64,000 bases of DNA from Streptomyces cahuitamycinicus (GCF_002891435.1 NZ_POUC01000001.1:1-64000), one strand, 5' to 3'; positions 1 through 9,724 are shown, counted from the first letter of the stretch. Program-made: numbers and translations. Notes: generated by a model from the letters alone, not told the origin.

Positions 1-3000
1 GGCCGGGCCGGTCCGAGGGGGAGCTGGATCCGGAGGCCGGACCGGTGCAGCGGTTCGCCGCCGGGCTGCGGGCGCTGCGCGAATCGGCCGGCAAACCCAC
101 CTACCGGGAGATGGCCCGGCAGGCCCGCTACGGCGTGACCACCCTGTCGCAGGCGGCGGCCGGGAAGCAGCTGCCCACCCGCGCGGTGACGCTCGCCTAT
201 GTGAAGGCGTGCGGCGGTGACATCGTCGAGTGGGAGCGGCGCTGGCGCGAGGCGTCGGACGAACTGGCCGCCGGGGCCGCCGCCGACGAGACCGCCCGGC
301 CGCCCTACCGCGGCCTGACCCGCTTCGAGCCGGGCGACGCCGAACTGTTCTTCGGCCGCGACCAGCTCGTGGAGCGGCTCACCGAGCTGAACCGCAAGCA
401 CCGCTTCACCGCTGTCTTCGGTCCCTCCGGCAGCGGGAAGTCCTCACTGCTGCGGGCCGGCCTGATCCCCCGGCTGCGGGGGGCCTTCGACGAGGACGTG
501 CCGTCGGCGGCCGTGCGGATCCTCACGCCCGGCGCGGACCCGCTGCGCACCCATGCCGACCGGCTGGAGCCCGTACCGGACACCGACGCCGACACCTGGC
601 TGATCGTCGACCAGTTCGAGGAGCTGTACACCCTCGGCGCCGACCCTGCCGACCGGGACGCCTTCATCGACCGCCTCGTCGCCGCCGGCGACGCCGGCAG
701 CAGGCTGCGCGTCGTCATCGCGGTGCGGGCCGACTTCCTCGGCCGCTGTGCCGAACATCTCGCCTTGACCGCCGCGTTGCAGGACGCCACGCTGCTCGCC
801 GGGCCGATGAGCCGCGCGGAGCTGCGGGAGGCCATCGTCCGCCCGGCCGCCGTGGCCGGCCTGATCGTGGAACGCTCTCTGACCGACCGCCTCCTGGACG
901 AGGTCGAGGACGCTCCCGGCGGACTGCCTCTGATGTCGCACGCCCTGCTGGAGACCTGGCGCCACCGCGGCGGCCGCGCCCTGACGGAGGCCGCGTACGA
1001 GGCGGCCGGCGGCCTGCACGGTGCCGTGGTACGGACCGCCGAGCAGCTCTACGGGGAACTGAGCGGCGACCAGGCGGAGTTGGCCCGGCGTATTCTGCTG
1101 CGCCTGGTGGCGCCCGGGGACGGGACCCCCGACACCCGACGCCCCACCGACCACGCGGAACTCGGCTTCGGTGACCCCGCCGACACCCGGCTGGTGCTGG
1201 AACGTCTGGCCCGGGCCCGCCTCATCACCTTCGACGACGGCACCGCCGACCTGGCCCACGAGGCCCTCATCACCGCCTGGCCCCGGCTGCGTGCCTGGAT
1301 CGACGCCGAGCGCGACCGGCTGCGCGTCCACCGCGCGCTCTCCGAGGCGGCCCGCACCTGGCAGGACCTCGGGCAGGAGAACGCCGCGCTGTACGCCGGG
1401 TCCCGGCTGAGCGCCGCCCGCGACGCTTTCCCGCGCGACACGGCACAGCCGGACCCGGGTGATGACGAACTCACCCCGGTGGAGCGACATTTCCTCACCT
1501 CCTCCCTCCGTCGCCGACACCGTGCCGCGCTCCTGCGCCGCACGGTCGTGGCCGTACTCGCCGCGCTCGCCCTGCTCGCCACCGGCACCGCCGTCGTCGC
1601 CCTCCAGGCGCGTGCCACGGCACAGGCCGAACGGGACGACGCCGTCTTCGGACAGCTCACCGCCGAGGCCGACCGGGTCCGCGAAACGAACGCCGGGCTG
1701 GCCGCGCGGTTCGACGTCGCCGCGTACGGCATGCGTTCCACGCCGGACCTGCGGACCCGGCTGGCCTCGGACGCGGGCCGGGTGCTGGCCACGCGGCTGC
1801 CCGGCCACGACGGTGTCGTCAGTTCCGTGGCGTTCGCGCCCGACGGCCGCACTCTCGCCAGCGGCGGCCACGACGGCACCGTCCGGCTGTGGGACATCGA
1901 CGGCCGGGCCCTGGGCGAACCCCTGCGCCTCGGCACGAGCCGGGTCGGCGCGGTCGCCTTCGCGCCGGGCGACCGGGACCTGCTGGCCGCCACCGGCGAA
2001 GGCGGCGCCGTCCGCCTGTGGGACCTGCGTGACCGGGAGCGCCCGCGCGCCGTGGGCAGGCCGCCGGCGAGCCACGACGAGCAGAACGTCGTCACCGTCG
2101 CCTTCGCGCCCGACGGCCGCACCCTGGCCACGGCCGGTGACGACGGCACCGTACGGCTGTGGGACGTCTCCGATCCTGCCCGCCCGGAGCCGCTCGGGAA
2201 GCCCGCCGCGGCCGACGGGGCGCGGGACCGCAGCGTCCGGGCCGTCGCGTTCGCCCCGCACGGCAGGACGCTGGCGACGGCGGGCTACGACGGCACCGTT
2301 CGGATGTGGCGGTACGGCACCGACGACGGCATCACACCGCTGGGCGAGCCCCTGCGCGCCCACACCGACCCGGTCTGGACCCTGGCCTACTCCCCGGACG
2401 GCCGCACCCTGGCAACCGCCGGCTTCGACGAGACCGTACGCCTGTGGGACGCGTCCGATCCGGACCACGTCGAGTCCCTGGGCGAACCGCTCACCGGACA
2501 CACCGCGCCCGTCATGTCGGTCGCCTTCAGTCCCGACGGCGAAACCCTGGCGAGCGCGGGCGAGGACGACGCGCCGCTGCTGTGGAACGTGGCCAACCCC
2601 GCCTATCCGCTGCGGCTCGGGGAGCCGCTGACCGGCCACACGGGGGCAGTGTGGGAGGTCGCCTTCAGCCCCGACGGCCGCACCCTCGCCAGCACCGGCG
2701 CCGACGGCAGCGTCCTGCTGTGGCACCGGCCGCCGACCGTCCTCACCGACTTCACCAACCCGGTGACCGCCGTCGCCTTCGGCCGCGACGGCCTCCTGCT
2801 CGCCGCCGCCAGCACCGATGACGGACTGGTCCGCCTGTGGGACGTAGGCCGCCCGGACCGCCCGCGCCGGCTGCCGCGGATGCTCGCCCACGAGGACCGG
2901 GTGCTGTCCGTCGCGTTCGCACCGGACGGCCGCACGGTCGTCAGCGGCAGCGCGGACGGCACTGTACGCCTGTGGGACGTCTCCACGCCGGACCGTCCCA

Positions 3001-3794
3001 CTCTGCTCGGCGAACCCGTGCCCGCACACGACGGCGCAGTCCATTCCGTCGCGTTCGCCCCGGACGGCCGCACGCTCGCCACCGGCGGCGAGGACGACAT
3101 GGTGCGGCTGTGGGACATCCGGGGACCGGTCGGCGTCAGGCCCATCGGCCCCGCCCTGCGCGGACACACGGACGCCGTCACCTCCGTGGCCTTCGCCCGG
3201 GGCGGCCGCCTCCTGGCGACCGGTTCCGAGGACGCCACGGTCCGCCTGTGGCAGGTGGACGTACGCACCCGCCCCGTTCCCGCGGGCGCTCCCCTCACCG
3301 GGCATCACGAACCGGTCAACGCGGTGGCCTTCGCCCCGGACGGAAGGACGCTGGCGACCGGCAGCGACGACCGCACGGTGCGGCTGTGGGACGTGGGCGA
3401 CGGGAAGCGGACCGGCCGCGCACGCCCGTCGGGCCGGGAGCTGACCGGGCACCGTGCGGAGGTCCGGGCCGTGGCCTTCGCCCCGGACGGGAAAACACTG
3501 GCGACCGGCGGCGGCGACCGCACGGTCCGCTTGTGGGACGTGCGGGACCCGGCCCGTGCCGAGCCCTACGGCCGGGAACTCACGGGCCACGTCGACACGG
3601 TCACCACCGTCGCTTTCCGCCCCGGCGGCACCCTCGCCTCCGCGGGCTACGACCTGACGGCCCGGCTGTGGACCCTGGACGCCGACCACGCGGCGGACCA
3701 CGTCTGTGACCACACCGGCGGCATCCTCACCCGGGCGGTGTGGCAGAAGCACCTGCCGCAGCTCGGGTACCGGAAGGTCTGTCCCGCTCGTTAA
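1..3794 (+). CDS. STAND-type ATPase with 14 WD40 repeats (5'-truncated by window edge)
   Basis: A large multidomain signalling protein. An N-terminal helix-turn-helix-like segment (around REMARQARYGVTTLSQAAAG) is followed by a nucleotide-binding module with Walker A GPSGSGKSS and a Walker B-like stretch WLIVDQFEELY. A single transmembrane helix follows (around RTVVAVLAALALLATG), then 14 WD40 repeats of the form VAFAPDGRTLATGG..TVRLWD, enough for two seven-bladed propellers, and a short C-terminal CDH..LTRAVW..HLP tail typical of the family. A GTG at 45 opens the frame, but the frame stays open to base 3 and reads SEGELDPEAGP just upstream, the usual N-terminus of these Streptomyces proteins, so the true start lies before the window. 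Such proteins are thought to be ATP-driven sensors or conflict-system effectors. The ligand is unknown. Confidence 0.85.
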   Translation, partial: PGRSEGELDPEAGPVQRFAAGLRALRESAGKPTYREMARQARYGVTTLSQAAAGKQLPTRAVTLAYVKACGGDIVEWERRWREASDELAAGAAADETARPPYRGLTRFEPGDAELFFGRDQLVERLTELNRKHRFTAVFGPSGSGKSSLLRAGLIPRLRGAFDEDVPSAAVRILTPGADPLRTHADRLEPVPDTDADTWLIVDQFEELYTLGADPADRDAFIDRLVAAGDAGSRLRVVIAVRADFLGRCAEHLALTAALQDATLLAGPMSRAELREAIVRPAAVAGLIVERSLTDRLLDEVEDAPGGLPLMSHALLETWRHRGGRALTEAAYEAAGGLHGAVVRTAEQLYGELSGDQAELARRILLRLVAPGDGTPDTRRPTDHAELGFGDPADTRLVLERLARARLITFDDGTADLAHEALITAWPRLRAWIDAERDRLRVHRALSEAARTWQDLGQENAALYAGSRLSAARDAFPRDTAQPDPGDDELTPVERHFLTSSLRRRHRAALLRRTVVAVLAALALLATGTAVVALQARATAQAERDDAVFGQLTAEADRVRETNAGLAARFDVAAYGMRSTPDLRTRLASDAGRVLATRLPGHDGVVSSVAFAPDGRTLASGGHDGTVRLWDIDGRALGEPLRLGTSRVGAVAFAPGDRDLLAATGEGGAVRLWDLRDRERPRAVGRPPASHDEQNVVTVAFAPDGRTLATAGDDGTVRLWDVSDPARPEPLGKPAAADGARDRSVRAVAFAPHGRTLATAGYDGTVRMWRYGTDDGITPLGEPLRAHTDPVWTLAYSPDGRTLATAGFDETVRLWDASDPDHVESLGEPLTGHTAPVMSVAFSPDGETLASAGEDDAPLLWNVANPAYPLRLGEPLTGHTGAVWEVAFSPDGRTLASTGADGSVLLWHRPPTVLTDFTNPVTAVAFGRDGLLLAAASTDDGLVRLWDVGRPDRPRRLPRMLAHEDRVLSVAFAPDGRTVVSGSADGTVRLWDVSTPDRPTLLGEPVPAHDGAVHSVAFAPDGRTLATGGEDDMVRLWDIRGPVGVRPIGPALRGHTDAVTSVAFARGGRLLATGSEDATVRLWQVDVRTRPVPAGAPLTGHHEPVNAVAFAPDGRTLATGSDDRTVRLWDVGDGKRTGRARPSGRELTGHRAEVRAVAFAPDGKTLATGGGDRTVRLWDVRDPARAEPYGRELTGHVDTVTTVAFRPGGTLASAGYDLTARLWTLDADHAADHVCDHTGGILTRAVWQKHLPQLGYRKVCPAR

Positions 3795-4110
3795 GACCGG
3801 GCGAACCTCGGTACCGCCCCGTCTTCGTCATGCGCGACGACGGTCGCCTTCAGCGTGCCATCGAAACCGGCCTCACCGCCCGCGCCGCCGCCGCGACCTT
3901 GGCACCACCCCGATGGCCACCCCGGCAACGCTCGCCTCGCACCCGTGTGACGTCCCTCTCCACACCCTGATCCGGCTCCCGTCCGCCCCACCGTCGCCGG
4001 CCGGCGGACTTGGCTGCGGTCCTCCCCCGTTGCCATGGTGGTGCCAACTCCACCTCATTCAGGGGGTGGACGCCATTCCTCCACCGTGGGCCTGCTCAGA
4101 TACTGGGTCC
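3795..4110. promoter_or_regulatory. Intergenic region with a possible leaderless promoter
   Basis: This 316-base stretch between the STAND gene and the desaturase holds no gene I can support. A GATACT hexamer at 4098-4103 sits 7 bases before the desaturase ATG, which has no Shine-Dalgarno sequence. This fits a -10 box giving a leaderless transcript. No convincing -35 was seen. Confidence 0.3.
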
Positions 4111-5175
4111 ATGACCAATTCAGCGGTGCTATCGGTAGACCCGTCGGGACAAGGAGAACGACAGAAGCAGCACAGGGGAAGCGACTTCGCAGAATTGTCG
4201 AGGCGCATAGCCGAGGCCGGGCTTCTCCGACGCCGTCCACTGTATTACACGGTACGTTTCGGACTGGTCGCCCTCGCTCTCGCGGGGTGCGTCGGCGCGT
4301 TTCTCGCACTGGGTGACAGCTGGGGCCAGCTTTGGGTCGCCATCGCCCTGGCCCTTGTCTTCGGCCAGCTCGGACTGGCCGCCCACGACCTCGCCCACCG
4401 GCAGGTCTTCTCCCGCCGGCGGCCCAGTGAGGTGGGGGGACTACTGGTCGCCAACCTGTTGCTGGGCATGAGCTACGGGTGGTGGATGAACAAGCACACC
4501 CGGCATCACGCGAATCCCAATCACGAGGGGAAGGACCCGGACATCTCGCCGGACATTCTCGTCTGGTCGCGTCGGCAGGCACGCAATGCCAGGGGTTTGC
4601 CGCGTTTCGTCGGAAAGCACCAGGCCGCACTCTTCTTCCCTCTGCTGACCTTGGAAGGTCTGAACCTGAGCTTCAGCAGCTTCCGGGCCCTCAAGTCACC
4701 GTCGGTGAAAAGGCCGGCTCTTGAGGGCACACTGCTCCTGGCGCATTTCGTGGTGTATTTCGGCGGCCTGTTCGCCGTCCTCTCCCCCGCCAAGGCGTTG
4801 CTCTTCCTCGCCGTGCACCAAGGCCTGTTCGGGGTTTACCTCGGTTCGGTGTTCGCACCCAACCACAAGGGCATGCCGGTGATCGAGGAGGGGACACGGC
4901 TGGACTTCCTGCGCCGCCAGGTCCTCACCTCGCGCAACGTGCGGGGCGGCGCGCTGGTCGATGCCTTCATGGGCGGGCTCAACTACCAGATCGAGCACCA
5001 CCTCTTCCCGAGCATGCCGACACCTGCACTCGCCAGGGCGCAGGTCATCACCGAGCGGTACTGCGCAGAGCTGGGCATCCCGTACCACCGGACCGGGCTG
5101 ATTGCCTCGCACCGGGAGGCCCTGCGCCATCTCAGGAGCGTCGGCGAACCGCTGCGCGCCCCGGCGGAGCGCTGA
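4111..5175 (+). CDS. membrane fatty acid (acyl-CoA/acyl-lipid) desaturase
   Basis: A 354-residue integral membrane di-iron desaturase that would introduce a double bond into an acyl chain using O2 and an external electron donor. The three histidine boxes are visible: HDLAH at residues 92-96, HTRHH at 129-133 and QIEHH at 293-297. The Q in the third box is typical of front-end (delta-6-like) desaturases. Hydrophobic stretches at about 50-90, 110-125 and 205-250 fit the usual membrane topology. The start was placed at ATG 4111 because the frame upstream has no desaturase character. There is no ribosome binding site, so the mRNA may be leaderless. It stands alone, convergent to the transporter operon, and regiospecificity cannot be read from the sequence. 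Confidence 0.85.
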   Translation: MTNSAVLSVDPSGQGERQKQHRGSDFAELSRRIAEAGLLRRRPLYYTVRFGLVALALAGCVGAFLALGDSWGQLWVAIALALVFGQLGLAAHDLAHRQVFSRRRPSEVGGLLVANLLLGMSYGWWMNKHTRHHANPNHEGKDPDISPDILVWSRRQARNARGLPRFVGKHQAALFFPLLTLEGLNLSFSSFRALKSPSVKRPALEGTLLLAHFVVYFGGLFAVLSPAKALLFLAVHQGLFGVYLGSVFAPNHKGMPVIEEGTRLDFLRRQVLTSRNVRGGALVDAFMGGLNYQIEHHLFPSMPTPALARAQVITERYCAELGIPYHRTGLIASHREALRHLRSVGEPLRAPAER

Positions 5176-5186
5176 CCCAGTTGACG

Positions 5187-5224
5187 GCCCGGCTGCGATC
5201 ACTCAAAGGAAGCCGGGCTCTTTC
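5187..5224. terminator. Hairpin between convergent genes
   Basis: GCCCGGCT (5187-5194) pairs with AGCCGGGC (5211-5218) across a 16-base loop, followed by TCTTTC. It lies between the stop codons of the convergent desaturase and PotC-like genes, so it may serve as a bidirectional terminator. Confidence 0.5.
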
Positions 5225-5252
5225 GGTGGCCCGTGAGCATGAGCGCTGGTGG

Positions 5253-6119
5253 TCATACGGTCTCCTCTGCCGGGTTGGCGATGCCTGCCGTGTTCTCGAC
5301 CGACAGCAGGGAGTTCTGCCGTCCGGAGCCGAGCCAGCGCACCAGAGCCACCAGGGCGAGGGCGAGGACCGCGAAGGCGATGAGGATGGCGCTGACCGCG
5401 GTCACGCTGGGATCGATGTCGAAGGTGAGGGAGTTGTACACCTGCACCGGCAGGGTGATGGTGCCGACGGAGGACAGGAACTGGGAGATGTAGAACTCAT
5501 CGAAGCTGGTGATGAAGGAGAAGACGGCCGCCGCGATCATGCCGGGGGCGGCGAGGGGGAAGGTGATCCGCCGGGCGATCGTCATGCGGCCCGCACCCAT
5601 GCTGGCGGCGGCGTCCTCGAGGCGTTCGTCGATGCCGCGCAGGGTCGCGATCAGGATGAGCACCGCGATCGGTGAGGCCAGCACGGTGTGCCCGAGGGCG
5701 ATGGCGAGCGGGCTGCCCAGCATCGCGGCCGGCTCGAAGAGCAGGAACAGGCCCAGGGCGGTGACGATCTGCGGAATGAGCAGCGGCCCTAGGACCAAGG
5801 CGTAGACCGCCGAGCGCAGTGGGAGTTCGCTTCTGGTGAGGGCGGTGGCGGCGGTCACCGCGATGATCAGGGAGAAGACGGTGCTCAGGGCGGCGATGAG
5901 GGCGCTCAGTGAGAGCGCGGCCGGCCATTTGCTGCCGTCGGCGAACAGCGCCTTGTACCAGTTCAGCGTCCACACTTCCGGCGGGAACGCGGAGAAGGCG
6001 TTGCTGCTGAAGGAGGTGACGAGGATGACGACGATCGGCAGCGCCAGGAACAGCAGGATCACGGTGGCGACCGCGGTCAGGGCGATCCGCCCGGCGACGG
6101 TCTTGCGCAGCTCCATCAT
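5253..6119 (-). CDS. ABC transporter permease, PotC-like (polyamine/amine type)
   Basis: A 288-residue inner-membrane permease of the spermidine/putrescine (PotC) type. About six hydrophobic helices are visible, beginning with TAVATVILLFLALPIVVILV. The EAA loop that contacts the ATPase reads EDAAASMGAGRMTIARRITFPLAAPGM. Its ATG overlaps the stop of the upstream permease by four bases (ATGA), indicating translational coupling. It is the last gene of the SBP-ATPase-permease-permease operon. This importer subclass also handles 2-aminoethylphosphonate and other small cations, so the substrate is open. Within this island it probably feeds the FAD oxidoreductase and PLP enzyme. Confidence 0.85.
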   Translation of the reverse strand: MMELRKTVAGRIALTAVATVILLFLALPIVVILVTSFSSNAFSAFPPEVWTLNWYKALFADGSKWPAALSLSALIAALSTVFSLIIAVTAATALTRSELPLRSAVYALVLGPLLIPQIVTALGLFLLFEPAAMLGSPLAIALGHTVLASPIAVLILIATLRGIDERLEDAAASMGAGRMTIARRITFPLAAPGMIAAAVFSFITSFDEFYISQFLSSVGTITLPVQVYNSLTFDIDPSVTAVSAILIAFAVLALALVALVRWLGSGRQNSLLSVENTAGIANPAEETV

Positions 6120-7003
6120 GACGCACTCCTCTTCTTACGGCTGGCGCCGAGGGAGCTGACGAGCTTGACCAGCAGCAGTCCGGCGAGGGTGAGCAGCAGC
6201 AGGATGACTCCCTGGGCGGCCGCCCCGTTCCACTGGTTCTCCTTGGTCACCTGCTGGTTGATGAGGGTGGCGATCATCGTCTGGTTGGGTCCGCCCATCA
6301 GGGCGGGGGTGATGTAGTAGCCCAGCGAGAGGATGAAGCTGAGCAGTCCGGCACTGGCCAGGCCGGGGGCGACCAGCGGCAGGTAGACCCGGCGGAAGAT
6401 CGTCACGCGTCCCGCGCCCATGCTGGCCGCGGCGGCGAGCAGGCGGCGGTCCACGCCGCGCATCACCCCGTACAGCAGCAGCACGGTGTAGGGCAGCATC
6501 ATGGAGGTGGTGCCGATGACCACGCCCAGCTCGTTATAGAGCAGCCGGTAGGGCGTGCCTGGTACCGACAGGCCGGCCAGGGTCTCGTTCACCAGGCCCT
6601 TGTCACCCAGCAGGATGATCCAGCCATAAGTGCGCACCAGGGCGCTGATGAAGTGCGGGACGACCACGACGAGCATCGCCAGTCCGGCCCACAGGGGCTT
6701 CAGCCGCGAGATCGCATTGGCCAGAACGAACCCGAAGACGAGGCTCAACAGCGCGGTTTCCGCGGAGATCCGCAGCGTGGTGATCAGGACCGAGAGGTTG
6801 ACGCCGGTCAGCGCGTCGACGTACCAGTGCAGCGTCAGCGATCCGTCGGCGTTCTTCAGGCTGAGGAACAGCGTGCCGAAGATCGGGTAGACGAACAGCA
6901 CCAGGAGATAGACGACGACGGGCAGCGCGTAGAGAATCCCGACCCGGGTCCGGCGAGAGGCCAGCAGCTTTCGTGGACGGGCGGTGGCGGTGAGGGCGGC
7001 CAT
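6116..7003 (-). CDS. ABC transporter permease, PotB-like
   Basis: A 295-residue permease, partner of the PotC-like subunit. The N-terminus is cytoplasmic and arginine-rich (ARPRKLLASRRTR), followed by a first helix at about residues 23-45 (ILYALPVVVYLLVLFVYPIF) and about five more. The EAA motif reads AAAASMGAGRVTIFRRVYLPLVAPG. The start ATG lies three bases after the stop of the ATPase gene and the end overlaps PotC by ATGA, so the operon is tightly packed. PotB and PotC form the heterodimeric membrane channel. Which amine is carried cannot be decided from this subunit. Confidence 0.85.
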   Translation of the reverse strand: MAALTATARPRKLLASRRTRVGILYALPVVVYLLVLFVYPIFGTLFLSLKNADGSLTLHWYVDALTGVNLSVLITTLRISAETALLSLVFGFVLANAISRLKPLWAGLAMLVVVVPHFISALVRTYGWIILLGDKGLVNETLAGLSVPGTPYRLLYNELGVVIGTTSMMLPYTVLLLYGVMRGVDRRLLAAAASMGAGRVTIFRRVYLPLVAPGLASAGLLSFILSLGYYITPALMGGPNQTMIATLINQQVTKENQWNGAAAQGVILLLLTLAGLLLVKLVSSLGASRKKRSAS

Positions 7004-7006
7004 GAC

Positions 7007-8143
7007 TCACCGTTCCCGTTCGTCGGCGAAGAGGTTGACGTCCTCAGGGTCGGCTGTGACCCCGACCCGCTCGCCGGCGACGGGGCCCCGGCCGGCCGGT
7101 ACCTCCAGGCGCAGCAGCACGTCACCGCTTCCGACCCGCACACCCGCGCGGACCAACGTGCCCACGTATGTGGCAGTCTCCACCGTGCCGGTGCAGAAGC
7201 CGTCGCCCGGGGCGCCGGCCCGCAGTCGGCCCGGCTGGACGGCGGCCTTGATCTGGGTGCCGGTGGCCAGCTCATGGCGGCGCGCCTTCAGCAGGCCGCC
7301 AGTCTCGTCGAGGCGGACCAATGTGTGCTCATCGGTGTGCTTCTCCACATGGCCGGACAGGAAGTTCGCCGCGCCCAGGAAGTCCGCGACGAAGGGCGTC
7401 CTGGGCCGCTCGAACAGCTCACGGGGAGTGTCGAACTGTTCGATCAGCCCGTTGCGCATCACCGCGATGCGGTCCGACAGGACCAGCGCTTCTTCCTGGT
7501 CGTGTGTCACGTAGATGACGGTCAGGCCGAGTTCCTGCTGGATGGCCTTGATCTCGACCTGAAGCTGGTCGCGGAGCTTCTTGTCCAGGGCGCCCAGCGG
7601 CTCGTCCATGAGGATGACCGGCGGGCGGTAGACCAGCGCCCGGCACAGCGCGACACGCTGCTGCTGACCGCCGGACAGCTCCCGCGGCTTGCGGCCGCCG
7701 AACCCGGACAGGCCCGCGATCTCCAGCGTCTCCCCGACGCGCCTGCGGATCTCGTCCTTCGGCACCCCGCGCAGGGTGAGCGGGAAAGCGACATTCTCGC
7801 TCACGGTCATGTGCGGGAACAACAGGTACTGCTGGAAGACGAAACCCAGGCCCCGCTTCTGCGGCGCGAGCCGTGTCATGTCACGGCCCCCGACGGTGAT
7901 GGTGCCGGAGTCGGGTTCGCAGAAGCCGGCGATCATCATCAGTGTCGTGGTTTTGCCCGACCCCGAGGCGCCGAGGAAGGTGACGAACTCCCCCGCCGCG
8001 ATCTCCATGGACGCCTCGTCGACCGCGACGACATCCCCGTACGTCTTGCGCAGGGCCACCACCGACAGCGCTTTGCCCGTCGCGGTGGGCAGGGTGCCGT
8101 CGGCCACCTTCACGGACGGTGTGACCACATCGAATTCAGCCAC
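7007..8143 (-). CDS. ABC transporter ATP-binding protein, PotA-like
   Basis: A 378-residue ATPase that energises the importer. Walker A is GASGSGKTT, the signature is LSGGQQQR, and Walker B is PVILMDEPLGALD followed by the switch histidine in VTHDQEEAL. The last ~120 residues form the TOBE/MOP-like regulatory domain of PotA/MalK-type ATPases (KAAVQPGRLRAG near the C-terminus). The start is GTG; its first eight bases overlap the end of the binding-protein gene (GTGGCTGA), which indicates coupling. The order SBP, ATPase, permease, permease differs from E. coli potABCD but is common in actinobacterial catabolic islands. Confidence 0.88.
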   Translation of the reverse strand: MAEFDVVTPSVKVADGTLPTATGKALSVVALRKTYGDVVAVDEASMEIAAGEFVTFLGASGSGKTTTLMMIAGFCEPDSGTITVGGRDMTRLAPQKRGLGFVFQQYLLFPHMTVSENVAFPLTLRGVPKDEIRRRVGETLEIAGLSGFGGRKPRELSGGQQQRVALCRALVYRPPVILMDEPLGALDKKLRDQLQVEIKAIQQELGLTVIYVTHDQEEALVLSDRIAVMRNGLIEQFDTPRELFERPRTPFVADFLGAANFLSGHVEKHTDEHTLVRLDETGGLLKARRHELATGTQIKAAVQPGRLRAGAPGDGFCTGTVETATYVGTLVRAGVRVGSGDVLLRLEVPAGRGPVAGERVGVTADPEDVNLFADERER

Positions 8144-9236
8144 GAGCCCACTCCAACCAGCGCTTAGTGACGGCCGATTCGTTCTTCAGCCACCAGTCGA
8201 TGTCCGCGTCGAAACCCTTGTCGTAGTACTTCGGCGCACCGGCCAGAGCGTTGCGCTCGTCCTCGGTGAGCTTGGCGTAGGCCACCGGAGAGGACGGGTT
8301 CGACGGGAAGGCCTTGGCCAGGGCAGCCTGGATCTCGGCACGCAGCGCGAAGTCCATGAGCTGGTAGGCGCCGTCCACGTTGGCCGCGCCCTTGGCGATG
8401 GCGTAGCCCGAGAACTGGCGGCGCATGCCGTTGAGCTGCCGCTCCACCGGAACACCCTGCTTCTGCAGGTCGGCGATCCGGCCGTCCCAGACGGTGGACA
8501 TCGTCACCTCTTGGCGGCTGAGGAGCACGCCGGGCAGCGGGCCGCTGTCCCAGAACTTCTTGATGTCGGCCCGCAGCCGGGTCAGCACCTTGAATGCGCG
8601 GTCCACATCCAGCGGGTACAGCTTGTCCATCGGGACGCCGTCGGCCAGCAGCGCGAACTCCAGCTCGGGCAGGTCACCGTCCGGGCTGACCATCGCGCGG
8701 CCGCCCTTGAAGGCCTTGGTGTCCCAGAAGTCCGCCCACGACTCCGGCTTCTTACCCCCGAACGCGTCCGTGCGGTACGCGATGCACTGGCCGTAGAAGC
8801 TGTGCCCGATGGCATGGTCGGTGATCTGGTTCTCGGGTATCTTCGCGCTCTTCAGGCTCTTGAGCCGGTCAGGGTCCAGCGTCTCCAGGGCATCCTGCTT
8901 CACGTACTTGAAGTGGGACATCATCGAGTTGTTGATGAGGTCGCACTGCGGACGGCCCTGCTTGATCTGGGCGAGCAGCGGGGCGTCGTCCAGGTTGAGC
9001 ACCTTGACGCCGATGCCGGTCTCCTGGGTGAAGGGCGTGTAGATCGCCTTCTGCAGGGCCGCGCCGTAGGAACCGCCGCTGTCGCGGACGACCACCGTCT
9101 TGCCGCCGCCCTTGCCTCCGGCCGCTGCGCGGCTGGTGCCAGTGCCGCAGGCGGCGATCGAGGGCACAGCGGCGAGGGCGGCCAGGCCGCCCATTCCGCG
9201 CAAAATCGCTCTCCGGCCGATCTGGGGGTCATTCAT
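8136..9236 (-). CDS. ABC transporter substrate-binding lipoprotein, PotD-like
   Basis: A 366-residue extracellular binding protein of the polyamine/iron PotD-AfuA class. The N-terminus carries a twin-arginine pattern (GRRAILRG) and a lipobox SIAACG, so it is probably a Tat-exported lipoprotein. I place the start at ATG 9236 (MNDPQIGRR) rather than the ATG 15 bases upstream, because GAGGAG sits seven bases before it. The body keeps family features such as VVVRDSGGSYGAALQKAIYTPF near the N-terminus and the C-terminal WWLKNES. It probably determines transporter specificity, which could be polyamines, aminophosphonates or related amines. It is the first gene of the transporter operon, after a 488-base gap. 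Confidence 0.85.
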   Translation of the reverse strand: MNDPQIGRRAILRGMGGLAALAAVPSIAACGTGTSRAAAGGKGGGKTVVVRDSGGSYGAALQKAIYTPFTQETGIGVKVLNLDDAPLLAQIKQGRPQCDLINNSMMSHFKYVKQDALETLDPDRLKSLKSAKIPENQITDHAIGHSFYGQCIAYRTDAFGGKKPESWADFWDTKAFKGGRAMVSPDGDLPELEFALLADGVPMDKLYPLDVDRAFKVLTRLRADIKKFWDSGPLPGVLLSRQEVTMSTVWDGRIADLQKQGVPVERQLNGMRRQFSGYAIAKGAANVDGAYQLMDFALRAEIQAALAKAFPSNPSSPVAYAKLTEDERNALAGAPKYYDKGFDADIDWWLKNESAVTKRWLEWARG

Positions 9237-9724
9237 GGCAATACTCCTCATCTATTGACGCGTGGGACCGACTGTGCGGCGGCTTTCGCAGGTGCCGGGG
9301 GTCGGGATCTTGTGGGGCGGGGAACGCGGACACATGCGTCGCCCGCGCGCGTTGCCGGTCTCCGCTTCTGGGCGCGTCCTCGCCGTGGACTGAAGTCCGC
9401 GACGATCGTGCTGTCAGGGCGACGCCGGGCTGGACGGCCGGGTGAGCGGCGGTTGGGAAGATGGAGCCGTCGCCGACGGCGACCGGCGGGGTGGCGGTGG
9501 TCCGCATCGCGACACGTCGTGGCCGGCGTCGGGGTGGCCGGGATGGCGCGGATGCGATGCTCGGCACGGGCGCACCGTGGATGGCGCGGTTCGAGCGCGA
9601 CGATCAGGGCATACGCTCGACTCGTGGTCGATCGGTCATGCAGCGATCGGCGGTCGCCCGAGACAGAGGGCGAGACGGAGGACTGGTCGTTCAGCCCGAT
9701 GCTGGTGGATGTCCAGCAGGGTGT
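9237..9724. other. Intergenic region upstream of the transporter operon
   Basis: These 488 bases lie between the transporter operon and the upstream SDR gene. Open frames on both strands have coding-like G+C but no recognisable protein. I did not find the TTGTCGACNA operator here, so the transporter may be read through from upstream or use another promoter. Nothing else can be supported. Confidence 0.4.

Noticed and set aside
444-3752. 1102-codon open frame on the minus strand opposite the STAND gene
   Set aside because: It mirrors the WD40 repeats (recurring VPQA/AVRGEG patterns) and lacks any domain; a shadow of high-G+C codon bias.
9229-9567. 112-codon minus-strand frame upstream of the PotD-like gene
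   Set aside because: Arg/Pro/Ala-rich with no motif and overlapping the binding-protein start; considered non-coding.
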